NCBI GenBank assembly: GCA_016110215.1 | Contig: JADWQD010000008.1 | Span: 1,426,001 to 1,490,000 of the forward strand | Length of the DNA: 64,000 nt | Origin: Capronia americana | Taxonomy: Eukaryota > Ascomycota > Eurotiomycetes > Chaetothyriales > Herpotrichiellaceae | Direction: 5' to 3' | Shown here: in pieces, positions 1 through 11,061 of the stretch | How the letters are laid out: every line of letters starts with the position of its first letter | Position numbering within the stretch: the first letter of the stretch is position 1 | The notes under the pieces: generated by a model | What the model was told of the DNA's origin: nothing | Database searches by the model: none | The model's input: the letters and a program-made list of their open reading frames with translations, nothing else | Position numbers and translations under genes: made by a program

Positions 1-64
1 TCTACCATCTTATATACACGGGGAGACCACAGCTGAACCACTTCTGTGGCCACAAACTGCGCCA

Positions 65-916
65 ATGAACTACCCGGCTCAACCATTCACCATCCCAGAC
101 TACATGAGCCAGCAGCCTTCGCCGGCCAGCTCGCCGTCTCCCACGTCTCCTCGCATGCAGGACTACATCCAACAACATGCGCCGAACCCTTACAAGCAAC
201 TGCGACCTCTCAAGTCACCTCTCTACGTCCCTGCCGCCCTCCGACCGACCGAGCACTTCTGCAACCCATCTCCCATGACACCGCCCAAGAGTCTGCATGG
301 TTCATTGGACAGTTTACAAGAGGACGAGGCCCGGACAGCAAGCCCAGATGTCCACCATGACTTGGCCCTGGACGCGTTTGACCATGACTGGGTTCAAGAG
401 GAGGATTTAGGAGAGGTCACTGGTCCTCCTACGAGAGATCATTGGAAGGTACACGGCCACTTGCATTGAAACATGCAGACGGATGCTAACATGTATATTC
501 TACTCCAGCCCGACCAAGCTTCACCGACATGCGACTCGCCGCAGTGTCGATCGTCCTTCAGTCTCTTTGTCCGCAAGCACCACTGCCGTCACTGCGGCCA
601 TATCTTTTGCTCGTCACACGCTCCCTTTACAATCCCTCTGGACCAGTACGCCAAGTTCCACCCGGACGGCAACCCTTCAAGAGCATGCGAGGTCTGCCAC
701 CGTCAGTATCAGCGCTGGGATACCGCCAGGTCAATCCGTCGCAAGAACAGCCAGAATAGCAGAGATGACAACAGCAACAACGAAAGTGGCCCTCCAACCC
801 CTCTGGCAGGACCAACTGGCCATCGAAGAATGATCTCCAGCGGCATTCGTTCGGGCAAGCCGATGGAACAGGTTGCTAACAGCGTACCTAAAGATTGGGC
901 CTGGAGCACTTTCTGA
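65..916 (+). CDS. FYVE-type zinc finger protein (small, 263 aa)
   Basis: Two exons, 65-448 and 509-916, joined across a 60-nt intron (449-508) that has a GCTAAC branch site; the product is 263 aa. The N-terminal half (residues 1-125) is Pro/Ser/Gln-rich and probably disordered. A single FYVE finger follows at about residues 127-200. It shows the WxxD signature (W-K-P-D, split by the intron), the basic RKHHCRHCG patch that contacts phosphatidylinositol 3-phosphate, and closing cysteines in RACEVC. FYVE fingers recruit proteins to endosomal or vacuolar membranes that carry PI3P. No other catalytic or membrane domain is visible, so the partner and pathway are unknown. A role in endosomal sorting or autophagy is inferred from the family only. 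The start codon is the first in-frame ATG; a further upstream exon outside the window cannot be excluded. Confidence 0.88.
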
Positions 917-2327
917 GTGGGTTTTTCTGTCGCAGACGGAGTACTCCACCCGGTAGTCGGGGTCCACCGCAATGCCTCGGAAGTAGTTCCTTTGGAGGCA
1001 AGACACCCTGTGAGGCTGGTCTCCGGGACCCGTCCCTGGGTCAGCTCGGCCCGACTTTCTAATTGTGGCGTCCCTAGTCGGTTATCTGCGGCTGTGATTG
1101 CCTTATTTTGTGTGCCTGTCAGGCTGAAGGATCTGGGTCGGTGTACATGAAATGACTATTTGACTTGCCAGTCACGGGAATGAAGAACCGCTATGCGTCA
1201 GACTGACTCGACTTTGGTCAGATGATTTGAAGAAATCCTTCAAAACGCCTGGATGTTGTCTTGGACGCCGTGGAAGCGGTAAGAGAAGGACATGTGAGCT
1301 GTTGTGTAACTCGGACAGACCAACGACAGTTCAACGCCGGCTGAACGCGCCACCAGTACAGTTACACAGCGTGCTACGGGGGTATATGGTGCAACCTTTG
1401 CAAACGCGGAGGCATGGAGGAACCATTACCACGTGGCTGTCGCGTAGGCAAATTGGAACGAGGTGGAGGACAATGGAACAGGAGAACTTGAGACACGGCA
1501 TGAGTACAGGCATGGGAGGATGTTTGTCCCATTTCAGCGAATACCCCAGCAACCGGTCGGTTTGGTGATGCAGGAAGATTTGGCGGCTTCGGTCTGTCTT
1601 TTGGCGTTGGCGGTTTATTCGATTCATCGGTCAAGATGGTTTCTAGACTCTGAAGGTACAAACATGTTCGATTGCTCTAGACCGAGTAGGTGTCTCTTGC
1701 TCCGGTCGAGGTCCCCACCATAGGCCGACACTTTAGAGTGTCCAACCTGTTGTTAAACACAATTTCATGTGCAAAATATCCTCGACGATCGTGTCTGTCA
1801 CAAGTCTCTCATTACTCGTGCTCGGCTCCATGCGCCTCTCAGACTTGTAGGTGTTTAGTAGTGGACCTATCATCAATTATCGCGCGTCAAGCCTAATTGG
1901 GCCCCAGGACATGCGTAGGCCGTGTCCCTCAGGTACTGGCGTAGTCTCACACATACATAGTACAAGTAGCAGGACGAGGCTCTTGAAAGCGCGCTCGGAA
2001 TCTCCCAGCATGACCAGAACGGATCAGATCAGACCAGTTCCTGACCGGGCGACCAAGCTACCTACGAAGCGAGTCGTTTTCAATCCTACCTATCTATCAG
2101 CCGAGGATAGTATCTAGATAGATATGCGGCGATGACACACCCTCCTCTTCTCTCGTCTCTTGTCTCTCGACTCCAAGTCCTACCTCCCGGACCGGCTCAG
2201 TCCCCAGCAGGGCCTTGTAAGGCCTTGATCGAAGGCCCGGGAAGTGGTTGGCTTCACATGAAGACCCCCCAGTTTTCTGCGCGCGACGGCTCAGTAGTAC
2301 AGTGACTTCTGCCACCATCGACAGCAC
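917..2327. other. Intergenic, no gene seen
   Basis: About 1.4 kb between the FYVE gene and the carboxylesterase remnant. Open frames here are short, lack recognisable motifs and have no coherent splice pattern. I see no RNA gene and no strong repeat. Confidence 0.6.
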
Positions 2328-2900
2328 TCATTTGCCATTCGGGTCGCATGTGAATGCGCTCTCTTGCAGCGCAAGCTCGGCGCGCTCGAAGAACGATGTG
2401 TACGGGTAGCTTCCGTTGAAGATCGGCGGGTAGAGATCCTGGGCGATATAGTTATCGATTGGGGGCTGGATGTCAGGAAAGGCGGTGGAAATGCCAGACT
2501 CGAAGGCCGAGTTGTTCGTGCTGGCTGGGTCTGTGAAATAGAGGGTTTCGTGGGCGTTGAAGCCTGTCATGATTTGGACGGACGTGTCGTAGTTCCCTTG
2601 GGCCGGTAAGTTGCTGGGGAGGGAGGGGACGAAATCGCCATCCACGGCGGGCGTGAAGGTGAAGGTTCCATATGACGAGGTTGCAACAAGGTGAGGTAAT
2701 CCGGGACCCAGCAAATCAAGAGCGTGCTAATGGCGTATTCGGGGCAGACTATTGCTCTCAGAGGGCGGGCAGCGATGAGGGCATGGAGCCAGCACATGCT
2801 TGGTGCCGCAGCTTTGATTGAATTCCGCGGTTCCAGCTAATTCCAGGACGGAGCCAGCATTCAAATATTCCTGCAAATTCGGCGTCTGATATAAAGCACC
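2328..2900 (-). pseudogene. Type-B carboxylesterase/lipase remnant
   Basis: The 2714-2328 frame has the characteristic fungal type-B carboxylesterase block: YGTFTFTPAVDGDFVPSLP, then a GFNAHETL element (the family usually reads GxNxxEG), then LYPPIFNGSYPYT and FTCDPN. Upstream on the same strand the similarity continues in other frames: a C-x-HAL-type stretch in the 2797-2567 frame and TPNLQEYLNAGSVLE in the 3035-2727 frame. This means at least two frame changes. The N-terminal half with the oxyanion hole and the GESAGG nucleophile elbow is not found upstream. The C-terminal catalytic His region is not found downstream, where a stop at 2328 follows the FTCDPN block. It is therefore a truncated, frameshifted relic and not a working esterase. 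The family hydrolyses carboxylic esters, often as secreted enzymes. Confidence 0.75.
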
Positions 2901-3453
2901 ATCTCGGTTCATCCTGGGCCTGGCGATGACAGAGGGATCATGCTGAGCAAGATTGCGACAGATCCTTTGCACGTACCAGCTAGAGAGACCTGTGCCGTTT
3001 TCTCTGAAGAAGTGGTCGATATGGTTGGAATGCACTGATGTTAGAGCGGATTGCGAGGCTGTCCATTACACAAACCGTCTTTCAGAAATTGTGGAGACGC
3101 TCGCGTTTGCTCGTTCCCTCTGTTCTATGCAGTTGTCGGTCCTCGCCGAAGACGCCGCGTAGAAGAAGGCGGGACCATATCAGCCCATGTCTTAGGGATT
3201 CGACGTATTGATGGACAGATGAGTGGAGGGGAGGTTCCAAAGCGCAGTATGATTCCGTTCCGCTGTTGTGAAGACGAGCGAAATTTGCCGGTTGTGATGT
3301 GTTCAGAACCAAGAGGCGAAAGAACCAGCTCACAATAACGCCTTACTGTGTCGGTGGTGGACGGTTTAGTGGCCAAGATATTTGTTACCCGCCCATAGTC
3401 GACGCACCTGGTGTCCTGGAGTGTATCAATTTCCTTCGTCCTGAAAACCAGAC
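2901..3453. other. Intergenic / possible 5' edge of the esterase remnant
   Basis: There is no intact gene. Minus-strand frames around 3000-3380 could be decayed upstream parts of the carboxylesterase, but I recognise none of its conserved blocks there. The 3' UTR of prp18 must lie in the right-hand part. Confidence 0.45.
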
Positions 3454-4572
3454 TTAGCCCATCAACTGTCCCAGATCCTCAGGCGGCCATCTCGTCTGTG
3501 CAAAGCTGATACAGCGCTTAATACTCTGCAGGAACTTCCTTGTCACCTCATCGCTCATGATATGCGCCTGGGCGTTTCCGTCGTGGAGTTTCTCGCGCGC
3601 GGACCGCTCGTGGATGCCCACCATGGTGACGCCGATTGGCCAGGCGGCTTTTCCGATGCTGAGGGTCAGGTATTCGTCGTTGGCTTCGACATATCGGCGG
3701 GATTGCGTGCTGCGGAGAATCTTGCAGATAGACCCGAGGAGCGAATGATCCAGGCTACCGGACTCTAGTTGCCGGAAAAGGGGTGTGAGGTCTCGCAGAA
3801 CGGTCAAATACGCTTGATATGCTTGCTTTCCTGAAGACGACTGCTTGACTTCCTCAGATCTCTCGTTCAAGGCCCGACCCCATTCGGTGAGGAGGAGGGT
3901 GAAATACGAGGCCATCTGGCGGTAGAGGAATGCACATTCTGGCGATCCTGAACTGGGAATGGTTTCTGGGAGGAGCATGTCCTTTTCGGGGACGGGCTCC
4001 AATGTCGTTGGGACGGGACCATTCGTCATACGTTTGGCAGCCTTTGCCAATGCTCTTTGTCGAGTCAGAGTGTAGTATCTTTTCAGCCGTGCAGTATGGT
4101 CCTCATCGAAGAGGGAGGCAGGCTCATGCAAGTCCCGCAGCTTTGACCGTAGCTCGTCGTCCGGGATGTCCTCGCTGCTTTCGTCGGCTGCTGATCCGTC
4201 TTCAGTGGCTTTCTGGTCGACCAATTCGGGCAGGCCCAATCTCTTCCTTCGCTTTCTTTCCTCCTCTCGCTCCTCCTCTTCTCGTCTCCTTTTGCTCTCC
4301 TCCGCCAAGCGCCTCAATTTCTCCTCCCTCCGCGCCGCCTTGTCCTGCTCTTCAGCCTCTAACTTGCGCTTTTTGGCTGCTCGTTCCTCTCGCTCAGCCT
4401 GTATTTTCTCTTGCTCGGCAATGTAGGCGGCTTGTCGGGCGGCTTCTAGTTCAGCGCGGCGCATATATTTACTGTTTGCAGTGGCCTCCGGAGTGGGTGA
4501 TTTCGAGGGCGATGGGGTGGGCTTGGGTTTTGATTTGGCGATTTGGGCGGACATGAGAGATTTGAAGTCCAT
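3454..4572 (-). CDS. prp18: Pre-mRNA-splicing factor Prp18
   Basis: Single-exon gene of 372 aa. I chose the ATG at 4572 because MDFKSLMSAQIAK is the usual Prp18 N-terminus; the open frame extends 44 codons further upstream without family similarity. In order: the N-terminal segment; a SKYMRRAELEAAR splicing-factor motif at about residues 34-47; a long charged helix rich in Glu/Arg/Lys (about 50-130); LHEPASLFDED (the 'GEPxxLFGE'-like linker); and the C-terminal Prp18 helical bundle. That bundle includes the conserved loop GVTMVGIHERSAREKL and ends near LQSIKRCISFAQTRWP. Prp18 acts in the second transesterification step of splicing with Slu7 and the U5 snRNP, in the nucleus. It is a housekeeping gene and marks the left boundary of the accessory block. 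Confidence 0.95.
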   Translation of the reverse strand: MDFKSLMSAQIAKSKPKPTPSPSKSPTPEATANSKYMRRAELEAARQAAYIAEQEKIQAEREERAAKKRKLEAEEQDKAARREEKLRRLAEESKRRREEEEREEERKRRKRLGLPELVDQKATEDGSAADESSEDIPDDELRSKLRDLHEPASLFDEDHTARLKRYYTLTRQRALAKAAKRMTNGPVPTTLEPVPEKDMLLPETIPSSGSPECAFLYRQMASYFTLLLTEWGRALNERSEEVKQSSSGKQAYQAYLTVLRDLTPLFRQLESGSLDHSLLGSICKILRSTQSRRYVEANDEYLTLSIGKAAWPIGVTMVGIHERSAREKLHDGNAQAHIMSDEVTRKFLQSIKRCISFAQTRWPPEDLGQLMG

Positions 4573-5289
4573 GGCGGGCAAGCGCGGTCGACTAACGAAG
4601 GAGTAGAAGTATGCTTCAACTATCTCTGTATGACAGCAGTGCGTTGGTGATTGCAAGTGGGAAGCATCGCAGAGTGCAGAATCATCCCCAGAGATTCGGG
4701 ACAACTTCGGCTGACTGTCGAATCACTTTCGCGTCACGTCAACTTGAACTTCGTCTCCTCTACCATTCCGACGATGGCATTTTCTTGCTACGTTCACTCA
4801 GTCCGCTGCTTGAAGATCGAGTACCGTATACAATGTCATCTCAGGCACCTGGGACTGGCCCGTTGGTCTCCTCACAGAATCCATCCTAGTAGTACTACAC
4901 AGTTTTTCGCAACTCTGGGACAAGGTGGGTATTCACAGCTATGTAACTGTTGACCAGTATGACAGATCTCCCACAGCCCGCTTGACCCGTCCCCGGCACT
5001 CGCCCTATTCAGTGCACATGTATTACTGCCGCCTACCCTTGAGGTCGTCGTTGAAAACACGCCGTGCAATCTAAGCCTGAGACGGCGGATGCGGATGTTA
5101 ATCGATAGTCATGTGTCGCCTTACGGACCTGTTTGGAGCTCTTACTGCGGCTGGCGAGAACTGGACAAGTGCTCTTCGGGATGACTTTTCGAAGCCGCCG
5201 CTCTAGGGTATTGATTACTTTATGAGGAAATTCTGAAGCGCTCAACATGTCGGGATAAGTAGTTTCTGGTCCGGTCTAAGTTACATGTG
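4573..5289. other. Intergenic: prp18 leader and 3' flank of the Zn2Cys6 gene
   Basis: About 0.7 kb. The prp18 promoter is expected here; I see no clear TATA box and no gene. Confidence 0.5.
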
Positions 5290-8097
5290 TTAGAGGTCGA
5301 GGTCGAACCAATCCAAGTTGGTCATCTCCATGGACAGCCACGCGTCGCTAAAGGGCTCGTCGACACTCTCCTGGACCTCCGGGTTCGACAGCAGGGACCC
5401 CCCCTCCAGGATTGAGTCGTCGGTAAGGGCGGGCCCTTGGAAGCTATATTTTTGCGATTGCCTCGGCTGAGTCCTGAAGTTGTTCGCTCCTGTGTCCACT
5501 ATGTTATCGTCAGCGTTCGAACTTTCTGGTACGTGGAGCTGGCCTCACAGGTTTCCTGCAGGGATTCAATCCTTTTCCCGAGGATGCACAGAATGTGCAG
5601 CGCCGTCGACGCTGCTTCAACCTGGGGCTTGTAGTGCTCGAGGATGACAACGCATTGGTCCCACACTTCTTTGAGGGCGGATCTTTGAAAGCTGGGATCA
5701 GCGATAGGGCACAGCTGAGCTGCGGCAATGGCGATCGCTGCGACGAAAATGTCTAACGGGCGCGTTGTCAGCGCTTTTCAACTTTTCAAAATCTGAAATC
5801 ACGGGAGACGTACAATGTACGGTATTCCACGGCGGGCCGGAATACAAATCTCGAAGCCCCTTGTATTTGAGGTCTACCAGGGTGGTGACTGTCGAGATAC
5901 AATGGGCGCAAATCCTAATCATAACGTCTATTTGCAGGGACGGCGTTCGGGACGAATTCGGAATATTCAGCTCTCCGCAGTGGTGGCTGACGACGAGAAG
6001 CACCGGTCGCAGCAGTAGAGCACGAATATAAAGGAATCTTTGAGCTCTGTTAGCCATGCAATTCCGATCGCTTCCTCCTCAGGATCGTCGCGCCGTACCT
6101 GGATTGGAAGACGTATATTTGGAGGCGGACCCAATCATCCAGGTCGGCATCAGGTTTCTGGAGAGTGGACAGCTTCAGGCATTCCGGGAGGGAGTCTTCC
6201 AGTTCTTGGAGAGATTGCTCGAGCTGGAAGAGGTCGTTGAGCCAACTTGCGGACCAGCCGTGAACTTCAACACGGCCGACAAAGCAGGCGCCTTGTTTGC
6301 CAGAATAGAAGGTCGACAAGACATCATGCAATACATTCCAGAGTTTGATCGAATAGAGGAATAGGAGCATACGCGGCTCCTGCCCGACTGGCTGACAGCC
6401 CTCGGCGGTGGCCAGCAGATATTCGTCATCTATAGCCTGCGGCAAAGGACAGTCTCGTGTCGATTCGATCATTACTGGTCGGTTGAAAACGAGTGCCAGC
6501 AGTCTAAAGGGCCACGATCAGCTAAGTCCATGTAGGCGACCGCCTTCGAATGCATTGATCACACACCTATCAAAAATGATACAAGCGTGCCATACTCGGC
6601 GTCGCATTTCTCGCCGGAGCTGGTCATTTCGAGCACCTTCAACAGAATCCACATGCAATCCGATGCTTTGGGCGCCTCGTATCGCCATGCCAACGATGTT
6701 CCAACACCGATTGGCATAGGCCGTCGACTGAAGATAGACAGCCTGGAGCAGTAGGAGTTGGATGGTGTCGAACGAGATACTGTCCACGGCGTCGAACGAA
6801 AAGACCTTCCTGGAGCTTTGATAGAACTGACTTGCCAGGCTGGGCCTGCCCTCATGGGCGCGGGCATCACAGTAAAGACAGCCCAATGCAAATGTCATGT
6901 GAGTCGTGGCCAGAAAAATGGAGCTTTCCTGCGCCATATGGTCATTGTTGCCATCGTCGTCTGTCTCGCCCGTCCAGATGCGGTAGTATCTCTGGTAGAA
7001 CGAAGGTCGGTGCAGAATCGGAAAGATAGGATGGACGAACTCGAAGAATGCTTTCACGTAGCGGTCGGCGGTCGAGCGTGTCGGCAGTGCAAACGCTGGA
7101 TGTGCACCACATGCGTCATGAGGCTGCCGCCTCAGCCGTTGTTGACTGAGAGTCTTGTCGTCAACAAGGAATAACAATCGGGGAGGTTCCGACGAGTCGG
7201 GCATCGAGTTCAAAGTCTGCACCACGCTGGTGGTTAGGGCTATTGCTGACGAGCCGCCATACGTGGACAGCCCCTTGCCATTAGGCACGACGATGAGAGA
7301 GTCGGCCGGGAGCCTCTCGTAAGACAGCGGAGTCTCTGGAGGATCGCCGCCCAGTGTAGCATTGCTGCCGTCGTCGGACGCTCGTGCGAACACGGTCCAT
7401 TGAGCAGGTTCTGCTGCTGCGAATGATAGATCGTAAGCGCGCTCGCCTCGTGGATAGCAAGCTCTGGAGGACACACGCACACACAAATACGTACCTGCCG
7501 TCGCCAAATTGGCCAGATCGACGCCTCGCTGTTCACCACTTCCGCTGATGGAAGCAACCTTCTCTGGTTGTGCCTCGAGGTGTGGCCCCAGACTTAATGC
7601 CAGTGTCAGCTGTCTCGAAACCGTAAAGAACCCTGCAGTTGCCAGAACAAATTGCAGCGACACTAACAGATCTGTTTCTTCTTGTCTCCGGCATTCTATG
7701 CCTTGGCTGCCTACTCACCTCGATTTGAGAAAGTTACTCGCCTCATAGACGCAAAGATCGCCTTTCCGTCTCTTCTCGCAGCCTGAGCAGATCTGCGCAG
7801 TCGTCAGATTCCACACCACAATATAGTGTCGAGCATGGCCGGGATTATGATAGCGCAACGTACAGGCCGCCGGCCGTCACACCGCATCTTCCGATCCCTA
7901 CAGGGATTGCATGCAAGGGCTATCCGTCGCCTCTTGCGGCGAGGCTGTCCTGCAATCGCAGGTTCCGAGACTACCCTGTCTGGCGGACTAGTCAGATCCA
8001 TGTTACCGCTACCGTTGCCGCTGTCGGCGGTGGTTGTGGCTGAATGGCCCTCAGACTGGAGCGGAGCAACCGGTGCGGCATCGTCCTCGAAATCCAT
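5290..8097 (-). CDS. Zn2Cys6 transcription factor with fungal_trans domain
   Basis: Eight exons reconstructed from splice signals: 8097-7864, 7792-7719, 7592-7495, 7416-6567, 6503-6099, 6046-5814, 5752-5549 and 5498-5290, giving 2307 nt and 768 aa. The binuclear zinc cluster sits at residues 63-92 (C63, C66, C73, C80, C83, C92), preceded by a basic RRKRRR run. It is interrupted by the first intron between Cys3 and Cys4, and splicing restores the canonical spacing. The fungal_trans (PF04082-type) regulatory domain follows, with FFEFVHPIFPILHRPSFY, then RRRVWHACIIFDRLLALVFNRP and PLPQAIDDEYL; the last two are restored across the 63-nt intron. The 7494-7417 intron is a multiple of three, so retention would not break the frame. 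The gene is divergent from the P450 over 561 bp, which suggests a pathway regulator, although its target is unknown. The start is the ATG of MDFEDD; an in-frame TTG lies 15 codons upstream. Confidence 0.88.
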
Positions 8098-8658
8098 GTT
8101 TGCTTTGCCCCCGATCCCGGTAAGGCTTCCAGCACCGCGCAAGGCTTCGAGTCCAAGGGTTAGGGGTGATAAGAGAGAGCGGGAAGCAGTGTCAGAGTGT
8201 GCAGATGTTCCGCATAAGAGGCCCCGTGCCTTGCTTGTCCAGATGCGGGGTGCCGCTCAGCCTCGGGCAGGGGGGGTTCAGCCTCCCGCAGCCTCACTCA
8301 CCCCCATCCAATTCCGGGCTGATTACGGGGAGGGGTCGGGGAGATAAGAAGCCCGCTTCTTTCGTTCCCGCACGCGCTGTCCTCCTCACTCCTCAGTAAG
8401 AAGGACTCCCGCACTCCTGCTCAGGCTGACCGTCTTCCCCACCGTCATGGAACCGGGTTTGACAATGATCTGTCATCGCAGGCACAGATGGAAAACAAGG
8501 GACTACCAGGTTGCCACACGCTGTAAGGTGCGGTCACACTCAGGAAGGGAGATCCGCCTCTGACTTGACTTGCGCTATATAATTACCTGTGCGGTATCTT
8601 TGTGCTTGCATCTAACATCTCTTGGTACAAACTAATCTTTCCGCCGCCGAAGACAGGA
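8098..8658. promoter_or_regulatory. Bidirectional promoter between the Zn2Cys6 regulator and the P450
   Basis: The 561-bp divergent intergenic region contains a TATA-like TATATAAT at 8576-8583, about 75 nt before the P450 ATG. It has two GATAAG motifs (8168-8173, 8343-8348) that match GATA-factor sites. It also has a CCG-N9-CGG arrangement just upstream of the second GATAAG, a geometry that Zn2Cys6 dimers can bind. Binding by the neighbouring regulator is inference. Confidence 0.45.
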
Positions 8659-10378
8659 ATGGCGCTACTCCTTACACCAGTGACGACGGTTGTCCACACT
8701 ACTCTGAAGGGGTTTGCAGTTGTCATCTCAGCTTGCCTTTTCTTCGTTGCTGTGCAGACTGTCTACAACCTATGGCTTCATCCTCTGCGAAGGGTTCCTG
8801 GCCCGCCTCTTGCCAGAGTCTCGCGGCTGTGGGCAAGGATCGGAAACTTCTACGGCCGGAAATCAGAACGGATTCATGCTGCTCATGAGCGCTATGGCCC
8901 AGTCGTCCGGGTCGGTCCGAACGAAGTCTCCTTCTCGAGTCCTGATGCTGTGCATGAGATCTATATGTCTGGCAGCTTCGTGAAGGAGGAGACGTTCTAC
9001 CGTGCGAAGAGGATGTTTCATGAGAACCATCTGTTTGCGTTCCGAGACCCCGAGGCGCACCGACAGCGAAGGAAAATGCTCAGCCGAGGCTTCTCACAGG
9101 CGGCCATGCTTGATTTTGAGGCGAGTTTGTCGACCAAGATACAGACTCTGCTGTCACAATGGGCATCGAGGACCGGGGACGGGTCTCCAATCGACATCTA
9201 TCCCTGGTGCCATTGGTTAGGTTTCGATACGGTGTACCATCTCATGTTTGACGAAGATCCTGGGTCCCTCAAAGCCGGCCAGGCCCACGAGGTCATGCAA
9301 TATATCCGTGCGTGGAAGCCAACGTTCATATGGAAAGAATTCTTCCCTCAGCTAGAGACATGGGGCCCCTCGGTGCCCGGTCCGCTGGGCAATATGTTCC
9401 GTCTGGTGAGAACATGGAAGATGCTTGCCACGAACATTATTCGCAATTGTCGCCTCAAAGACACCAAGACCCCCTTTTTACGTGGAGCATTGACCGAAGT
9501 CGATCCGTACCTTGGCCGACCACTCACCGATTCTGAGCTCGCCGAGGAGTGCATGGGTGGCATGTTCGGCGGCAGCGGGACAACGGCGAACACTTTCCTT
9601 TTCCTCGTCTGGGCCGTCGCGAGGGATGCCCAGATCAAATCAAAGCTCAGACAAGAACTTGCCGAAGCGTTTCCCGACCCATTGGCCGTGCCCGATTACA
9701 CGGTAAGCTGCGCCGTTTGTTTCTCTCCAGGTGTCCTGCCCGCCACTGACTGACAACCTACGTATGAAAAGGGTTGCGCCAAGCTTCCATATCTGTCCGC
9801 GGTGATTAACGAGACATTGAGGCGATATCCGACCATCGTGGCAACACTGCCTCGCACAGCAAAGGAAGAAGTCGTCGTGCAAGGTGTCCGCATCCCCAAA
9901 AATGTAAGTCGACGAGCCGGTAGAAAAAGGCACATCCTTGGACGGAATGCTAAACCCAGTCCCTTCAGACCATCGTCGGAACTCAGAACTACACCATCCA
10001 CAGGGACTACGAGGCCTTCCCGCAACCTGAGGCGTTCCGACCGGAAAGATGGCTCGACGATGACAAAGACATGCAACAACTCCGCAAGAAAGCCTTCACT
10101 CCGTTTGGCGTTGGCAGCAGGAAATGCGTCGGCATCAAGTAAGTTTTCTCCAGGCCAGCGAGACGTGTTCCCTAACGCATAGTGCAATTATCAGCCTCGC
10201 TCAACTGGAGCTCTGGAAGGTCGTGGCCGCGTTCTTTCGGAGGTTCGATTGTTCGATCGACCCGTCCATGTCGGAGGCGGATATGCGCATGTACGATACG
10301 TTCAGTGCCACCCCTGCTGGTGGAAAACTGCTCGTTCGTCTGACGGACTCGAGTGATCCAACTAAGCGAGCCCCGTGA
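8659..10378 (+). CDS. Cytochrome P450 monooxygenase
   Basis: Four exons: 8659-9702, 9772-9903, 9969-10138 and 10183-10378, giving 513 aa, the usual length for a microsomal fungal P450. An N-terminal membrane anchor (about residues 13-35) is followed by the Pro-rich hinge RRVPGPPLARV. The I-helix reads GGSGTTANT near residue 304, with Gly where most P450s have Asp or Glu before the Thr pair. The ExxR motif is ETLR (E362, R365), PERW follows in exon 3, and the haem loop is FGVGSRKCVG with ligand Cys445 next to the last splice site. It would oxidise a small molecule using electrons from P450 reductase at the ER; the substrate is unknown. The ATG at 8659 was preferred over an in-frame upstream GTG. 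The divergent regulator and the convergent transporter suggest a small pathway, but no backbone enzyme lies nearby. Confidence 0.93.
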
Positions 10379-11061
10379 GATACAGAGGACTAAATAGTCA
10401 GAGCCACCAGATCTGCCTTGCAAGGTCACAGAGGTGAGAGGGGTGGTGTAGAATCAATGGGAGAAGTTGCGGACTTTGCTCCCGTACGAGAACTCCACAG
10501 GTCATGATCACAGTCAGAACAGCTGCCCAATACCTGAACCGGTGCTGTGCCCCAATTAAGTTAGGAAGACCATGCCCCGTACTCGTACGAGTATGAAGCA
10601 CAGATCGAGAAGCTTCCACCAAGGGGAAAAGACACCCAGTACTCGTAGACTCGAGTGATCCATCGCTGTGGGGCTATGGATCCTGAAAATAGCAGATTAT
10701 GTATTCTCTTCCGAGTGCACTCCCACCTTCCACAACAGCGCCGGCAAGCTGGCCGCCTGGCCGTTACCCCTTCGGCCCTTGAAGCCAGAAATAGTGTAAA
10801 GGACCGTGAGCTTCTCTCCAAGAGACCCAGATGATGACTGCGATAATGTACATGGAATAAGTAACATGTGCTAGAACGGCGAGAACACCATAGGATACCA
10901 TTTCTCGCCATATCTAGTAAAGGCGCCCTCAGTGCTACCTACCTACCTACCTTACCACTACTTACTACGGGGCCCTCACCACGAGTACAAGCTCTCCCAA
11001 ACGGGGCCTCCACTCAGTGCCCACCCCCAATACTGACTACCTCCGACGCTACCTACGGTAC
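10379..11061. other. Convergent 3' intergenic region with palindromic and tetranucleotide motifs
   Basis: Between the P450 and transporter stop codons. It holds a cluster of CTCGTAC/GTACGAG-type motifs (10483-10490, 10580-10593, 10639-10647, 10981-10988) and a short CTAC tetranucleotide run at about 10934-10953. No gene is seen. Confidence 0.6.
10580..10593. repeat. 14-bp perfect palindrome TACTCGTACGAGTA
   Basis: A perfect self-complementary 14-mer in the 3' intergenic space. Its half-site TACGAGTA recurs in many other gene-free stretches of the window (see findings). Confidence 0.7.

Noticed and set aside
3930..4556. 208-codon plus-strand open frame
   Set aside because: It is antisense to the Prp18 coding region, and its composition mirrors the Glu/Arg/Lys-rich helix on the other strand.
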